64,000 bases of DNA from NCBI GenBank assembly GCA_030429205.1, contig JAUICZ010000001.1, positions 1,540,806 to 1,604,805 on the forward strand, read 5' to 3'. The stretch's first letter is position 1. Each line of letters begins with the position of its first letter. Shown in pieces: positions 18,115-28,200 of this stretch. The translations under genes were made by a program, and so were the position numbers. The DNA is from Bacteroidia bacterium. GTDB lineage: Bacteria; Bacteroidota; Bacteroidia; Chitinophagales; Chitinophagaceae. Below the pieces are notes generated by a model, which did no database searches, was not told where the DNA came from, and saw only the letters and a list, made by a program, of their open reading frames with translations.

Positions 18115-19779
18115 ATGGCGTATCGTTTACTTTTATTGTTTTGTTTAATGTTTAGTGTAGGGTATACCTATGCGCAGGATAAAGACAGTACAGAAAAGGT
18201 AGATGTACAAATAGTATATGCTGAGTACATGGAGCTGGTTACAACAGATACTAACTCTTTTAATAAACTTGTTGAGCAGGTAAAGCTGAAACAAGAAGAA
18301 ACCATTATGACCTGCGATAGTGCCTACCTGAATACCGAAACAAATAATGTAGAAGCATTTGGTAATGTAGTGGTCATTCAGCCGGATGGTACGCAAGCCA
18401 TGAGTGATTACCTGAAATATACCGGAGATATGAAGCTGGCACACATGGAAGGCAATGTGAGCCTGACAGATGGTAAGGATAAGTTGTGGGCTACGGAGGT
18501 GGATTATAACTTGAATACAAAGGTGGGGGTATATGGTAAAGGCGGAACACTGCAGAGCGATCAAACTTCATTGACGAGTAACTCAGGCGTATACAATATG
18601 GATACAAAAGATGCACGGTTTACAGAGGATGTGCACGTGTATGACCCGGAGTATACAATTGTGTCGGATGATATGGGATATAATACAGAAACCAAAGTAG
18701 TGACTTTTTTGGGTGCATCTGTAGTTACCAGCGATTCGTCTGTACTGTCTACACACTGCGGTACATACGATACTAAGCAAGAGTTGGCTCATTTTCCATG
18801 TCGCTCATCAGTACAAACAGTAGAGCAGTACATTGAAGCTGATAGCTTATTTTATAACAAGCTAAAAGGTAAGGCAAAAGCCAGGCACGATGTAATAGCT
18901 ATAGATACCGTTCAAGAGACAACGTTATACTGTGAAGTATTGGATGTAGATGAAGTGAAGAAAACATCGTTGGCAACGGTGTACCCCATCATGAAGAAAA
19001 TGAATGGTAAAGAGGATAGTTTATTTATAGCAGCTGATACATTCTTTACAGGCCCGGTGACACCTGTTCCGGATAGCATAAAAATAGTTAAGACAGTAGG
19101 CAGAGGCAGAAAGAAAAAAGAGGTGGTGACAATGATAGCCGATACTACAGCTGTAAAAGATACAACTGACCAAAGGTTTTTTATCGGTTATCATCATGTG
19201 AAAATATTCTCTGACTCTATGCAGGGGCTGTGCGATAGTATCGTTTACACGCAGAAAGATTCTGTGATGAAGATGATCTACGAACCAATACTTTGGTCGA
19301 GAAGAAGCCAAATTACAGGAGATACAATACTGCTGTATATGGACGACAGCAATAAGCTGGATGAAATGTTTATACCCGATAAAGCATTTGTTGTTTCACA
19401 AAGTGGCCCCGAAAAGGCAGGGTTGTTTGACCAGATACAAGGTAAAACCCTTACCGGTTATTTTAAGAACAATACAATAACAGAAGTGTTGGTAAAACCC
19501 AATGCGGAAGCTATATATTACACGCAAGATGACAACGGCGCGTATATTGGTGTAAATGAGGCCACTAGTGCCAGAATGCGCATTAGGTTTAAAGATGATG
19601 AGATAGAAAAGATTATTTTGGAGCAGGATGTAAAGCAAAAAATGACACCTTTAGATCAGGCAGACTTGCCCGGATTGAGGTTGAACCGCTTTCATTGGCT
19701 GGAAGAAAAAAGGCCTAAATCTTTATTAGAACTATTGCCTGTTAGCAAAAATTATTTAGCTTTGCCCAGCAATGACTAA
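18115..19779 (+). CDS. OstA-like (LptA/LptD N-terminal type) protein
   Basis: OstA-like domains make the periplasmic beta-jellyroll bridge for lipopolysaccharide transport. The 554-aa product has a signal peptide (MAYRLLLLFCLMFSVGYTYAQ) and repeated OstA units: MTCDSAYLNTETNNVEAFGNVVVIQPDGTQAMSDYLKYTGDMKLAHMEGNVSLTDGKDKLWATEVDYNL is the typical pattern, and similar blocks run to about residue 500. The C-terminal part (LRLNRFHWLEEKRPKSLLELL) is a charged tail. No barrel follows, so it is not a full LptD. The size is typical of Bacteroidota OstA proteins. A promoter for the downstream aspartokinase leader lies inside its last 50 bases. Confidence 0.85.
   Translation: MAYRLLLLFCLMFSVGYTYAQDKDSTEKVDVQIVYAEYMELVTTDTNSFNKLVEQVKLKQEETIMTCDSAYLNTETNNVEAFGNVVVIQPDGTQAMSDYLKYTGDMKLAHMEGNVSLTDGKDKLWATEVDYNLNTKVGVYGKGGTLQSDQTSLTSNSGVYNMDTKDARFTEDVHVYDPEYTIVSDDMGYNTETKVVTFLGASVVTSDSSVLSTHCGTYDTKQELAHFPCRSSVQTVEQYIEADSLFYNKLKGKAKARHDVIAIDTVQETTLYCEVLDVDEVKKTSLATVYPIMKKMNGKEDSLFIAADTFFTGPVTPVPDSIKIVKTVGRGRKKKEVVTMIADTTAVKDTTDQRFFIGYHHVKIFSDSMQGLCDSIVYTQKDSVMKMIYEPILWSRRSQITGDTILLYMDDSNKLDEMFIPDKAFVVSQSGPEKAGLFDQIQGKTLTGYFKNNTITEVLVKPNAEAIYYTQDDNGAYIGVNEATSARMRIRFKDDEIEKIILEQDVKQKMTPLDQADLPGLRLNRFHWLEEKRPKSLLELLPVSKNYLALPSND
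19735..19764 (+). promoter_or_regulatory. Promoter for the aspartokinase leader
   Basis: TTG at 19735-19737 and TAGCTTTG at 19757-19764 are 19 bases apart, an ideal match to the Bacteroidota -33/-7 promoter. Both lie inside the 3' end of the ostA-like gene. Transcription would begin at about 19769-19771, directly before the ATG of a 16-codon ORF. Confidence 0.6.
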
Positions 19780-19822
19780 CACTAAGCTATATAAAGGACT
19801 AAAAAAACTTGCCGCAAGGTAA
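19772..19822 (+). CDS. Putative leader peptide MTNTKLYKGLKKLAAR
   Basis: A 16-codon ORF overlaps the end of the ostA-like gene in another frame and ends with TAA at 19820-19822. Eight of its 16 residues belong to the aspartate family of amino acids (Met, Thr x2, Asn, Lys x4), the products of the pathway that the downstream aspartokinase opens. Its stop codon sits inside segment 1 of two alternative hairpins. Lysine codons are common in A-rich DNA, so composition alone is weak evidence; the combination with promoter, hairpins and downstream gene is what supports it. Translation is inferred, not shown. Confidence 0.5.
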   Translation: MTNTKLYKGLKKLAAR

Positions 19823-19895
19823 GCCAGTTCTACTATGTAGCTACAGCATAGATTTTTTAGACAGGCTTACCAAACGGTAGGCCTGTTTTGGTTTT
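19818..19895 (+). promoter_or_regulatory. Putative transcription attenuator of the aspartokinase gene
   Basis: Segment 1 (GGTAAGCC, 19818-19825) is an exact complement of segment 2 (GGCTTACC, 19864-19871). Segment 2 with its flank, ACAGGCTTACC (19861-19871), also pairs over 11 positions (one G-T) with segment 3, GGTAGGCCTGT (19876-19886), to form a terminator hairpin with loop AAAC and a following TTTTGGTTTT. The two pairings exclude each other. A small hairpin (CTATG 19833-19837, CATAG 19847-19851) lies between segments 1 and 2. A ribosome at the leader stop codon would cover segment 1 and favour the terminator; a ribosome stalled earlier would leave segment 1 free and favour read-through. 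Confidence 0.6.
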
Positions 19896-19908
19896 AAAAC
19901 GTTAATAC

Positions 19909-21168
19909 ATGCAAGTTTACAAGTTTGGTGGTGCATCAATAGCCACTACTGAAAGAATGCAAGCACTCTGGCCGATTGTTTCGTCGGCAGAGCAACCGGT
20001 AGTACTCGTAGTATCGGCATTGGGTAAAACAACAAATGCTCTTGAAGCGATAGTTGAGGCTGCTTGTAAACAGGATAAACAGAAAGCGCATGAGCTGGCG
20101 AAAACAATAGAGCGCCAGCATATGGATTATGCGCGCATGATATTGGACGAGAAACATTTTAAAGAAGCAGAAAAAGCCCTGAATGTTTTCTTGACAGAAC
20201 TGCAATGGGCCATTGATGATGCAAGTACGTACGATTATACTTACGACCAGATTGTTGGCATTGGTGAGCTTATGTCTACAAGAATATTTGCTTATTATCT
20301 GCAACAACAAGATTTAAATGTAGAGTGGGTGGACATCAGGGATGTCATCCGTACAGATGATACTTACCGTGACGCCAAAGTAGATATTAAGTATTCTGGA
20401 GAGCAGGCAAAAGCTAAACTCTTGCCGTTATTGCAGTCTGGTAAAAACATCATTACACAAGGTTTTATTGGTGCAACATCAGATAATGCTTCTACAACAT
20501 TAGGTAGAGAGGGATCTGATTATTCAGCAGCATTAATAGCCTCTATGATCGGTGCTACCGCCGTTACTATTTGGAAAGATGTAGAAGGGTTGAAGAATGC
20601 AGACCCGAAGAAGTTTCCGAACACAGTAAGGATTGACGCGATTAGTTATCACGAAGTAATAGAGATGGCATATTATGGTGCACAGGTAATACACCCTAAA
20701 ACCATTAAGCCTCTGCAAAACAATAAGATACCATTATACGTAAAGTGCTTTTTAAACAAAGACATAAAAGGGACAGTTGTAATGGACGAGGTAAGTAGTT
20801 TATTCTACCCTCCGCTTATTGTACAGAAATCAGATCAGGTGCTTTTAAAGTTAACGGCTAAAGACTTTTCTTTTATTACAGAAAGTAAGTTGCGCGACCT
20901 GTACAATATATTCCATAGGTTGAACATTAAGGTGAACTTAATACAAAATGCCGCCATTAGCTTCCTTGCCTGCATAGATAACAAAGGCAGAAAAATGGAT
21001 GAGCTGATACAGGAGTTAAGTCATGAGTATAATGTATCGGATAACGAGGGGGTGAGCCTTTTAACTATCCGCCATTATACGCAAGATGTATTGAACGACC
21101 TTACTAAAGGGAAACACATTTTACTGGAGCAAAAAACAAAACATACGGTACAATTGGTGTTGATGTAA
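19909..21168 (+). CDS. lysC: Aspartate kinase
   Basis: Aspartokinase phosphorylates L-aspartate, the first step towards lysine, threonine, methionine and diaminopimelate. The 419-aa product opens MQVYKFGGASIATTERM, with the KFGGxS motif, and has GFIGATSDNASTTLGREGSDYSAALIASMIGA and WKDVEGLKNADPKKFPN for the amino-acid kinase fold (about residues 1-280). A shorter C-terminal region (about 290-419) carries ACT-like sequence (LLKLTAKDFSFITESKLRDLYNIFHRLNIKVNLIQNAAISFLACID). It is monofunctional, with no homoserine dehydrogenase domain. The symbol lysC is used for a monofunctional aspartokinase; which amino acid feeds back on it cannot be told. It abuts hscA, stop to stop. Confidence 0.92.
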   Translation: MQVYKFGGASIATTERMQALWPIVSSAEQPVVLVVSALGKTTNALEAIVEAACKQDKQKAHELAKTIERQHMDYARMILDEKHFKEAEKALNVFLTELQWAIDDASTYDYTYDQIVGIGELMSTRIFAYYLQQQDLNVEWVDIRDVIRTDDTYRDAKVDIKYSGEQAKAKLLPLLQSGKNIITQGFIGATSDNASTTLGREGSDYSAALIASMIGATAVTIWKDVEGLKNADPKKFPNTVRIDAISYHEVIEMAYYGAQVIHPKTIKPLQNNKIPLYVKCFLNKDIKGTVVMDEVSSLFYPPLIVQKSDQVLLKLTAKDFSFITESKLRDLYNIFHRLNIKVNLIQNAAISFLACIDNKGRKMDELIQELSHEYNVSDNEGVSLLTIRHYTQDVLNDLTKGKHILLEQKTKHTVQLVLM

Positions 21169-23028
21169 TTACAACACTTTTTTACCTTTCATTGCCTCTT
21201 TTATGGCAATGTCCATAATGCGTTCTGCAAAAGGCCGAGATACTTCATTAAGTGTTTCGGTCTCTTTTTGTACCCTGTCTTTATCCTGTGCATCGATAGC
21301 ATTGCGTAATGCAGCTATCTGGTTAATAGTTGCAGCAATTTCATCTTCCTTCAGGTGAGCCCTGTTTTTCTCTAAGAAATTTTCTGTGGTGTCAATCATT
21401 TGCTGAGCTTCAGTAGTCGCTTCTACCAATGCACGCATTTGAATATCTTCTTTTGCATGTGTTAAAGATGCCATTAGCATATTCTCCACTTCTTCATCTG
21501 TTAACCCATATTGAGGTTTTACTTCGATACTTTGCTCAACACCACTACGCAGTTCTTTAGCACTTACTTTCAAAATACCATCAGCATCTATAAGAAAAGT
21601 TACCTCCACTTTTGCCAGCCCTGCAGGCATGGCCGGTATACCTGTTAAGTTGAACTCTGCAAGCTTGCGGTTGTCTTTCACCAAATCGCGCTCGCCTTGG
21701 TATACAGAAATACGCATACCACTTTGGCCGTCTTTCTGAGTTGTATATTGTCTGCCTACTTTGGTAGGTATTTTAGAGTTACGTGGGATGAGTACATCCA
21801 TAAGCCCGCCCATGGTTTCTAAGCCAAGACTAAGAGGTGTAATATCCAGTAACAGCATGTCTTTATTATTACCCGCAAGAATATCAGCTTGCACTGCAGC
21901 GCCAAGGGCAACTACTTCGTCGGGGTTCAAATCGTCATGCACCTCTTTGGCGAATAGACCACTCACACTTTCTTTTACCAGCGGTACTCTTGTAGAGCCA
22001 CCAACCATCACCACCTCGTCAATATCCTCTGCACTTAGTTCAGCATCTTTCAACGCGTTTCTACATGCATCTAGTGTACGGCCTACCAGAGGCTGTATCA
22101 GTTGGTTGAAATCTGTTTTGGTGATACTTACCGCTTGCCCTGCAACAGAAGCTTCAAAACTATCGTTGGCTGACAAATGCTTTTTAGCAGCTTCTGCGGT
22201 AAGCCTCAACTCTTGTGCAACATTTTTGTGTTGCTCCAGCTCTTTGTCAGTAAGGCCTATTTCTTTTTGCCAATGTTTTACTAATATTCTGTCAAAATCA
22301 TCACCACCCAGGTAGGTGTCACCATTAGTCGACAGTACTTCAAAAATTCCATTGGTGATCTTTAGTATAGAAATATCGAAAGTTCCGCCACCTAGATCAT
22401 ATACTGCAATAGTTTTCTCTTCGTCTGGTTGTACCCCCAGTCCATATGCAAGGCTGGCTGCCGTGGGCTCGTTTACAATCCTTAGTACATCCAATCCCGC
22501 TAGTTTACCGGCGTCTCTTGTCGCTTGTCTTTGAGCATCGTTAAAATATGCAGGTACAGTAATAACCGCTTTGTTGACAGGCGTTTTTAAAATATGCTCT
22601 GCCCTTGTTTTAAGTTCTCTTAAAATGAAAGAAGAAAGCTCAATAGGTGAGTAGAATTTATCACCCACCTGAACCTTTACCAGGCTATCAGTATCGTCGT
22701 CGAGTATTTTATAAGAAAAGAAACCCATATCGCCGCTTACATCTTTGTAAGATTTACCCATGAGTCTTTTAACGGAATATATAGTGCGCGATGGTTCTTT
22801 TATCAGTAGTTTTTTAGCAGCAGTACCCACTGTCTCTTCGCCATGTTCGCCAAAGTGCACAATAGAAGGCACTAGGGTTAGCCCGTCAATTTCCTTTAGT
22901 GCAATAGGTTGCTGGTCGTCATCTCTTACAATAGCTATCAAGCTATTGGTCGTACCCAGGTCGATACCTACAATAGTCTCTTCTTTTTGTAAACTTCCGG
23001 TTGCTATATTAATCGCTACTTTACCCAT
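21169..23028 (-). CDS. hscA: HscA, Fe-S cluster assembly Hsp70
   Basis: HscA is the specialised DnaK-like chaperone that helps transfer Fe-S clusters from the IscU scaffold. I choose the ATG at 23028 (619 aa); a GTG two codons upstream is also in frame. The N-terminus [32 protein letters not shown] has the short extension before the ATPase motif that marks HscA rather than DnaK. Other Hsp70 marks are [43 protein letters not shown] and [13 protein letters not shown], followed by the substrate-binding domain ([26 protein letters not shown]). No other isc genes are in the window. Confidence 0.92.
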   Translation of the reverse strand: MGKVAINIATGSLQKEETIVGIDLGTTNSLIAIVRDDDQQPIALKEIDGLTLVPSIVHFGEHGEETVGTAAKKLLIKEPSRTIYSVKRLMGKSYKDVSGDMGFFSYKILDDDTDSLVKVQVGDKFYSPIELSSFILRELKTRAEHILKTPVNKAVITVPAYFNDAQRQATRDAGKLAGLDVLRIVNEPTAASLAYGLGVQPDEEKTIAVYDLGGGTFDISILKITNGIFEVLSTNGDTYLGGDDFDRILVKHWQKEIGLTDKELEQHKNVAQELRLTAEAAKKHLSANDSFEASVAGQAVSITKTDFNQLIQPLVGRTLDACRNALKDAELSAEDIDEVVMVGGSTRVPLVKESVSGLFAKEVHDDLNPDEVVALGAAVQADILAGNNKDMLLLDITPLSLGLETMGGLMDVLIPRNSKIPTKVGRQYTTQKDGQSGMRISVYQGERDLVKDNRKLAEFNLTGIPAMPAGLAKVEVTFLIDADGILKVSAKELRSGVEQSIEVKPQYGLTDEEVENMLMASLTHAKEDIQMRALVEATTEAQQMIDTTENFLEKNRAHLKEDEIAATINQIAALRNAIDAQDKDRVQKETETLNEVSRPFAERIMDIAIKEAMKGKKVL

Positions 23029-23045
23029 ATTCACCTATTTGTGTG

Positions 23046-23076
23046 CAAAGGTAGGCAGCAGCAGGGGAGTAAACAA
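23046..23076 (-). promoter_or_regulatory. Bacteroidota promoter for hscA
   Basis: On the minus strand TTG (23076-23074) and TACCTTTG (23053-23046) are 20 bases apart, a perfect match to the consensus. The start site would fall near 23040, giving a leader of only about 12 bases to the ATG at 23028. Confidence 0.65.
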
Positions 23077-23184
23077 TAAAATAACCTTTATATACCCATA
23101 GCTACTGTTAAAATCGTTGTAACATTTATTGCCCTGCTACGATATATATGTGTATATATTTATTTTGTGGATCAAATAACAAGA

Positions 23185-23697
23185 ATGCTCAAGCACACTC
23201 AAATAGCGGTATTAGCATTATTATGCGTTACTATTCTCTCCTGCAACTTCAACAAAAAAGAAGATTGTATACAGCTGGACAATACCATCTCGACCATTAA
23301 CGATACTTTGATGGTGAAGGGCAATAATTGGGGTGAGGAATTTGAGGTAGCAGTTAATACACTCGACTTTTCTCAATTACACAGGGCAAGAGCTGATATG
23401 CAGTCGTATATAGAGGGGAAAATAAAGGTTGTAAATAAGCTGAAACCAGTTGGTAAGGCAGATGATCTTATTGCTGCGGAAATAGCCTTTCTTAAGTTTG
23501 AACAGGAAGTAGTAGCGAATAAATTTTCTGTTTTTGAACAGTACGACACGACTGTCTCCATGGATGAGTTAACAGAGTCTTATGTAAACCTGCAAATGAG
23601 TTCTGACACAGAACAGGAATTGATAGAGCAGGTGCAGAGAAAAAGGGAAGAATATGCTGAACGTAACGAGTTTCCGAAGTTTATTGACAAAAACTAA
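23185..23697 (+). CDS. Lipoprotein of unknown function
   Basis: From the ATG at 23185 (a GTG six codons upstream is in frame but adds charged residues before the signal) the 170-aa product starts MLKHTQIAVLALLCVTILSC, a lipoprotein signal with lipobox Cys20. The mature part is helical and acidic, with FEVAVNTLDFSQLHRARADMQSYIEGKIKVV and a charged C-terminal helix ending KFIDKN. I do not recognise a family with confidence. It sits between hscA (divergent) and the GT-C gene (60-base gap). Confidence 0.65.
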   Translation: MLKHTQIAVLALLCVTILSCNFNKKEDCIQLDNTISTINDTLMVKGNNWGEEFEVAVNTLDFSQLHRARADMQSYIEGKIKVVNKLKPVGKADDLIAAEIAFLKFEQEVVANKFSVFEQYDTTVSMDELTESYVNLQMSSDTEQELIEQVQRKREEYAERNEFPKFIDKN

Positions 23698-23757
23698 ATA
23701 TAGATAGTTAGCTGCATTTTATATATTTGATTTATTGTCAATACCGCTTGGCCTACT

Positions 23758-25140
23758 ATGCAGCAAAAACCTATTCTTACATACAACGGAGTATCTTACC
23801 TACCTTTAATTCTATCTATACCATTTATCATACTGGCCTTCTCAGATCATTGGGCGTATGATGAGGCTTGGTCTTACATAGCGGCTATAGATACCAACCC
23901 ATGGGAGATCATTACTTACAGCAAATTCAAGTATGCAAATAACCATGTTCTGAACACATTGTACTTTTATTACCTGCAGTTGGCGGGGGTAAAATCGATC
24001 TTCCTCTACAGGTTACCGGCAGTACTATCATTCTTTATTTACTACCATTTTATATCCCGTTTACTAAAAAGCGAAGAAGGTTATGCTGTAAGGCATTTAG
24101 ATCAACTGGTATTATACTTATGGCCTTACTCTGTATATTTTTTTCAGGGTAGGGGTTATGGTTTGGCTATGGCAAGCTTTGTAGGTGCATTGTTTTTCTT
24201 CAAGCAATATTTGAAAGGCGGGCTAGTAAAGCATCTGCTATATTTTGTCCTGTTAGGAGTATTGAGTTCTGTATCGCTTTTTAGTTTCTTGTTCCCGTTT
24301 GTAGCAATGGTTATTATTCTGGGCATATCTCGCTTTAGCAGCATTATAAAAAGCCCTGTTAGAATATTGGTGTTGGCATTATACTTACCCGTAATGTGGT
24401 ATATCTATGATAAGGGAAGCATAGTAAACGAGTACGATACAAACATCATCGGTAGCAATAGTCTGCTTCAGGGTGGTACCATCTCTAGTTTAATATCGTT
24501 TTCCAGCATTATGGATTTTGTGCCTTACAAAGTGTTCATCACTTTCAAAGTAATGATCACAGGTACGTTATTGACTTTGCTATACATTTTCATTAAACGT
24601 AAAAAGTGGTATGTAGAGTTGAGTGTCATAGCAGTAACTCTACTACTTTTTGTGTTGAGTTATTATCTGGTAGGTGCGCAATACCCTATGTATCGCGGAG
24701 TTGCATACCTGATACTACTCGTATACCTGCCGTTTGTATATAGCCATTTTAAGAAGAACAAAATGATGGGTGCCCATTTTGTAGCTGTGCTGATTATAGG
24801 TGTAACATATGTGAGCATATTATTCTACTATACAGCGCAAAAAAGCACAAAAGATGTTTTAGCAGATGTATCTAAAGACCCTCATGCTATATTATTTGAA
24901 GATATACACCGTGCAGGAAAAGCCGTGAATCACATGTTTCATAACGACACATTACAGGTGATTAACTGCCCAACAGACAGTACCGGAAAATTTATGAGAA
25001 CAATTGATACGGTAAAATATGTGCTGTGCTCACCACAAACAATAGATACTTTGCAGCTTACAGATAAGTTTGAATTGCAATATAAGGTAGCTACTTTTCT
25101 GGCATTCGACAAGGCATTTTATATACGTAAGCAAGATTGA
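23758..25140 (+). CDS. Polytopic membrane protein, probable GT-C glycosyltransferase (family 39-like)
   Basis: The 460-aa product has about ten hydrophobic helices. The first loop carries WAYDEAWSY (Asp35-Glu36), the acidic pair expected of GT-C enzymes that use polyprenyl-phosphate sugars, followed by ANNHVLNTLYFYYLQ and RLPAVLSFFIYYHFISRLL, a pattern seen in ArnT/PMT-like proteins. The C-terminal 80 residues are a soluble periplasmic-type region with two Cys. The donor and acceptor are unknown. It may glycosylate lipids or secreted proteins. The assignment rests on topology and the DE motif, so it is moderate. Confidence 0.6.
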   Translation: MQQKPILTYNGVSYLPLILSIPFIILAFSDHWAYDEAWSYIAAIDTNPWEIITYSKFKYANNHVLNTLYFYYLQLAGVKSIFLYRLPAVLSFFIYYHFISRLLKSEEGYAVRHLDQLVLYLWPYSVYFFQGRGYGLAMASFVGALFFFKQYLKGGLVKHLLYFVLLGVLSSVSLFSFLFPFVAMVIILGISRFSSIIKSPVRILVLALYLPVMWYIYDKGSIVNEYDTNIIGSNSLLQGGTISSLISFSSIMDFVPYKVFITFKVMITGTLLTLLYIFIKRKKWYVELSVIAVTLLLFVLSYYLVGAQYPMYRGVAYLILLVYLPFVYSHFKKNKMMGAHFVAVLIIGVTYVSILFYYTAQKSTKDVLADVSKDPHAILFEDIHRAGKAVNHMFHNDTLQVINCPTDSTGKFMRTIDTVKYVLCSPQTIDTLQLTDKFELQYKVATFLAFDKAFYIRKQD

Positions 25141-25258
25141 TAAGCTATATATATGACAATATGTAATAGCTGTGTTGGTTATGCGTGTATATTCCCCAAG
25201 TTACCCACATTTGCCCTATACATAAGCCTTTCGGGTACTATTAAACGGGTTAAATGTA

Positions 25259-25266
25259 TATTTTTG
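25259..25266 (+). promoter_or_regulatory. Bacteroidota -7 element TATTTTTG before smc
   Basis: A perfect TAnnTTTG ends 25 bases before the TTG start of smc. A -33 TTG at the usual distance is not visible. Confidence 0.35.
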
Positions 25267-25291
25267 TTTTCCCCCTAAAAATAAATATGCT

Positions 25292-28200
25292 TTGCGTTTA
25301 AAGTCATTAGATATAAAAGGATTTAAGTCGTTCCCCGACAAAACCCATGTGATGTTGGATCATCCGATAACAGGGGTAGTAGGGCCAAACGGCTGTGGAA
25401 AATCAAACATTGTAGATGCCATCCGTTGGGTAATTGGTGAGCACAAGATAAAATCGTTAAGGTCTGATAGTCTTGACGATCTGATTTTCAACGGGTCCCG
25501 TAGCAGGAATGCTGCAGGTATGGCAGAAGTATCTCTTACATTCGAGAATACTAAGAACATTTTACCTACAGAGTTTACTACTGTCACTATTACCCGTAAG
25601 TTTTACAAGAATGGTGAAAGTGAGTACAGGCTGAATGATGTTACTTGTCGTTTAAAAGACATCCACAATCTGTTTTTGGATACGGGTGTGAGTAACGACT
25701 CGTATGCGATCATTGAGTTGGGGATGGTAGATGATATCATTCGCGATAAGGATGGTTCTCGTCGTAGGATGTTAGAACAAGCTGCGGGTATCTCTATCTA
25801 TAAAACGCGTAAGCGTCAGGCTAAATTAAAGCTAGATGCAACAGAGCAAGACTTAGCACGTATAGAGGATCTGTTATTTGAAATTGGTAACAACCTTCGT
25901 ACGCTGGAGAGCCAGGCAAAAAAAGCAGAACGTTTCTTTAAAATAAAAGGCGAATACAAAGAGGTTAGTATTGAGCTGGCTAAAGCATCGTTAGAGCACT
26001 TTAACGATCAGTATAAAGAGCTGAATGAGCAACACGATAAAGAAACCGATAGAAGAACAGAACTGGAGGCCATAGTTTCCAGAGATCAGGCAGTAGTAGA
26101 GCAAGAAAAAGTGCAGCTTGTATCTAAAGAGCAGGAGTTGAATGGTTTGCAAAAACAATTCAACGAATTGATAAACAGGGTACGCCAGCTGGAAAGCGAT
26201 AAGCGACTGGCATCTCAAAAAATAGAACACCTGCAAGACCGTGAGAAAAGCTTGACAGATTTCCTCGCAAATGCAGATGATCAAATAAATAATTTACAAG
26301 AGTCTATAACTTTTGCAGAGCAGCAAATAGGTGAGGAGAATGAAATGCTACTCAACTTACACGATGAGTTGGAGAGCTTGAGGAAAATTGCTGATGAGAA
26401 GCGTACCGCATTCGACGATAAGAAAGTATTGTTGGATAGCTTGCGCAGCAAATACCAGCAAAAACAGCGCGAGCAATTTGATGCAGAAAAGAAAGTAGCT
26501 ATTGCAGATACTTCTGTACTGAACCTGCAAAGGAGCATGCACCAGATACAAGAAGAAAAGCAACAGCGAGTAGAGCAGATAGGTCAGCTGAAAGTTCAGA
26601 AGGACGATACAGACAGGCAACTACAAGGTAAAAAGCAAGAGTTGCAAAGCTTACTCACCCGTCAGGATGAAGTAAAAGGCAAGATATTGGAGAGCCAGGA
26701 GCAAATAGAAAATTTGCGTTCTGCGTTGGTAGACGAAAACAGACAGTTGGATTCTAAAACCAACGAACATGACCTGTTGAAGTCGCTGGTAGAAAGTTTG
26801 GAAGGGTATCCTGATAGTATCAAATTCTTAGGTAAACACGAGCAGTGGGGCAGCAAAAATGCGCCTTTGTTGTCAGATGTGTTTGTGGTGCAGAATGAGT
26901 ATCGCAGTGCCTTAGAAAATTTGCTGGATGCATACCTGAATTATTATATAGTAGAAGATGTAGAAGATGCTGCGCAAGCGGTACATCTATTGGATAGTAA
27001 TAAAAAAGGTAAAGCTAACTTCTTTATACTGGATAAGTTCCAGGAATTTAATTCAGCTGAACACGCAGTACCACATGGCTTAGTATCTGCTATGAGTGTG
27101 ATTACAGTTGATGAGCAATATAAACCTCTGGCGCAACATTTGTTGGGGCATGTTTACATTGCTGATAGTGAAGATGCTCTAAAGGATGCACCAACTTTAA
27201 ATGGCAATATCATAGTTGAGAAGAGTGGTAAGATGGTGCGTGGTAAATACACTCTGGGTGGTGGTTCTGTTGGTCAGTTCGAAGGCAATAAAATTGGTCG
27301 TGCTAAGAATTTAGAACGCTTGGCCAGTGAGATAGCACAGCTACAAGATAGTACTGCTAAATTGAAGCAGAAGATCACCGACACGCAAACATTGGTGACA
27401 GGCTTCAATCAAGAGTTGAATGACCAGGTCATAGAAGCTACAAGAGAAGAGATCAACAGGTTGCAAAACCTTATTGTGAACCTTAATGATAAGGTGAGCA
27501 ACTACGAGCAGTTGAATGAAAATGCCAGCAGAAGAGTAGCTGAGTTGGAACAACAGTTGGTAGAAACACAAGATAGTATAGGTGGTGCTAAAACAGCTTT
27601 AGAAGAAATAGCTGATAGCTTAACAAACATCAGTAAAGAAATAGAAGAAGCCGATGCTGCTTTTAAAGCTGCAGAACAAGAGTTCAACAAGGCAACAGAA
27701 CAGTACAATCAGCAAAACATACAACATACGCGTCAACAAAGTAAGATCGATAACCTGACGCAGGAACTTAGCTTCCGCAATAATCAGTTCAAAGATCTTC
27801 AAGAGCAAATAGAAACCAACAAAAAGCAGTTGGTAACTGCTACAGAAGAGTTGACATCTACACAATCTCAATTGAATAGTGGTGATGACGAGCTGTATGA
27901 ATTAATGAAGCGTAAAGAAACAGATGAGGCTGCCCTGAACGAAAAGGACAGGCAGTATTATCAGTTTAGAAATGCGATATCAGAGAAGGAAGGTACACTT
28001 AACCAAAAACGTCGTGAGAAAGAGCAGGCAGAAACCTTGTTGAATACCATTAAAGAGAAGTTGGGCGAAATGAAGCTGCAACTGGCTGGTATGAAAGAGC
28101 GTTTGAGGGTAGAATTTAAAGTGAATCTTGATGAGGTACTGGATGAAGAACGTACCGGAGAACTAACAGTTGATGAGTTAAATGCAGAGGCAGAGCGTTT

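Noticed and set aside
19780-19908. Lysine riboswitch upstream of aspartokinase
   Set aside because: The leader is only about 130 bases and shows none of the multi-helix core expected of a lysine riboswitch; a short ORF with two alternative hairpins explains it better.
21761-22315. 184-aa plus-strand ORF opposite hscA
   Set aside because: It is antisense to the conserved ATPase domain of hscA, is Ser/Thr/Pro-rich as expected of a shadow frame, and resembles no protein.
25195-25220. DnaA-box-like TTACCCACA near smc and TTATCCACC near 31856 (possible origin)
   Set aside because: Single imperfect boxes far apart, with no cluster and no dnaA, dnaN or gidA genes nearby.
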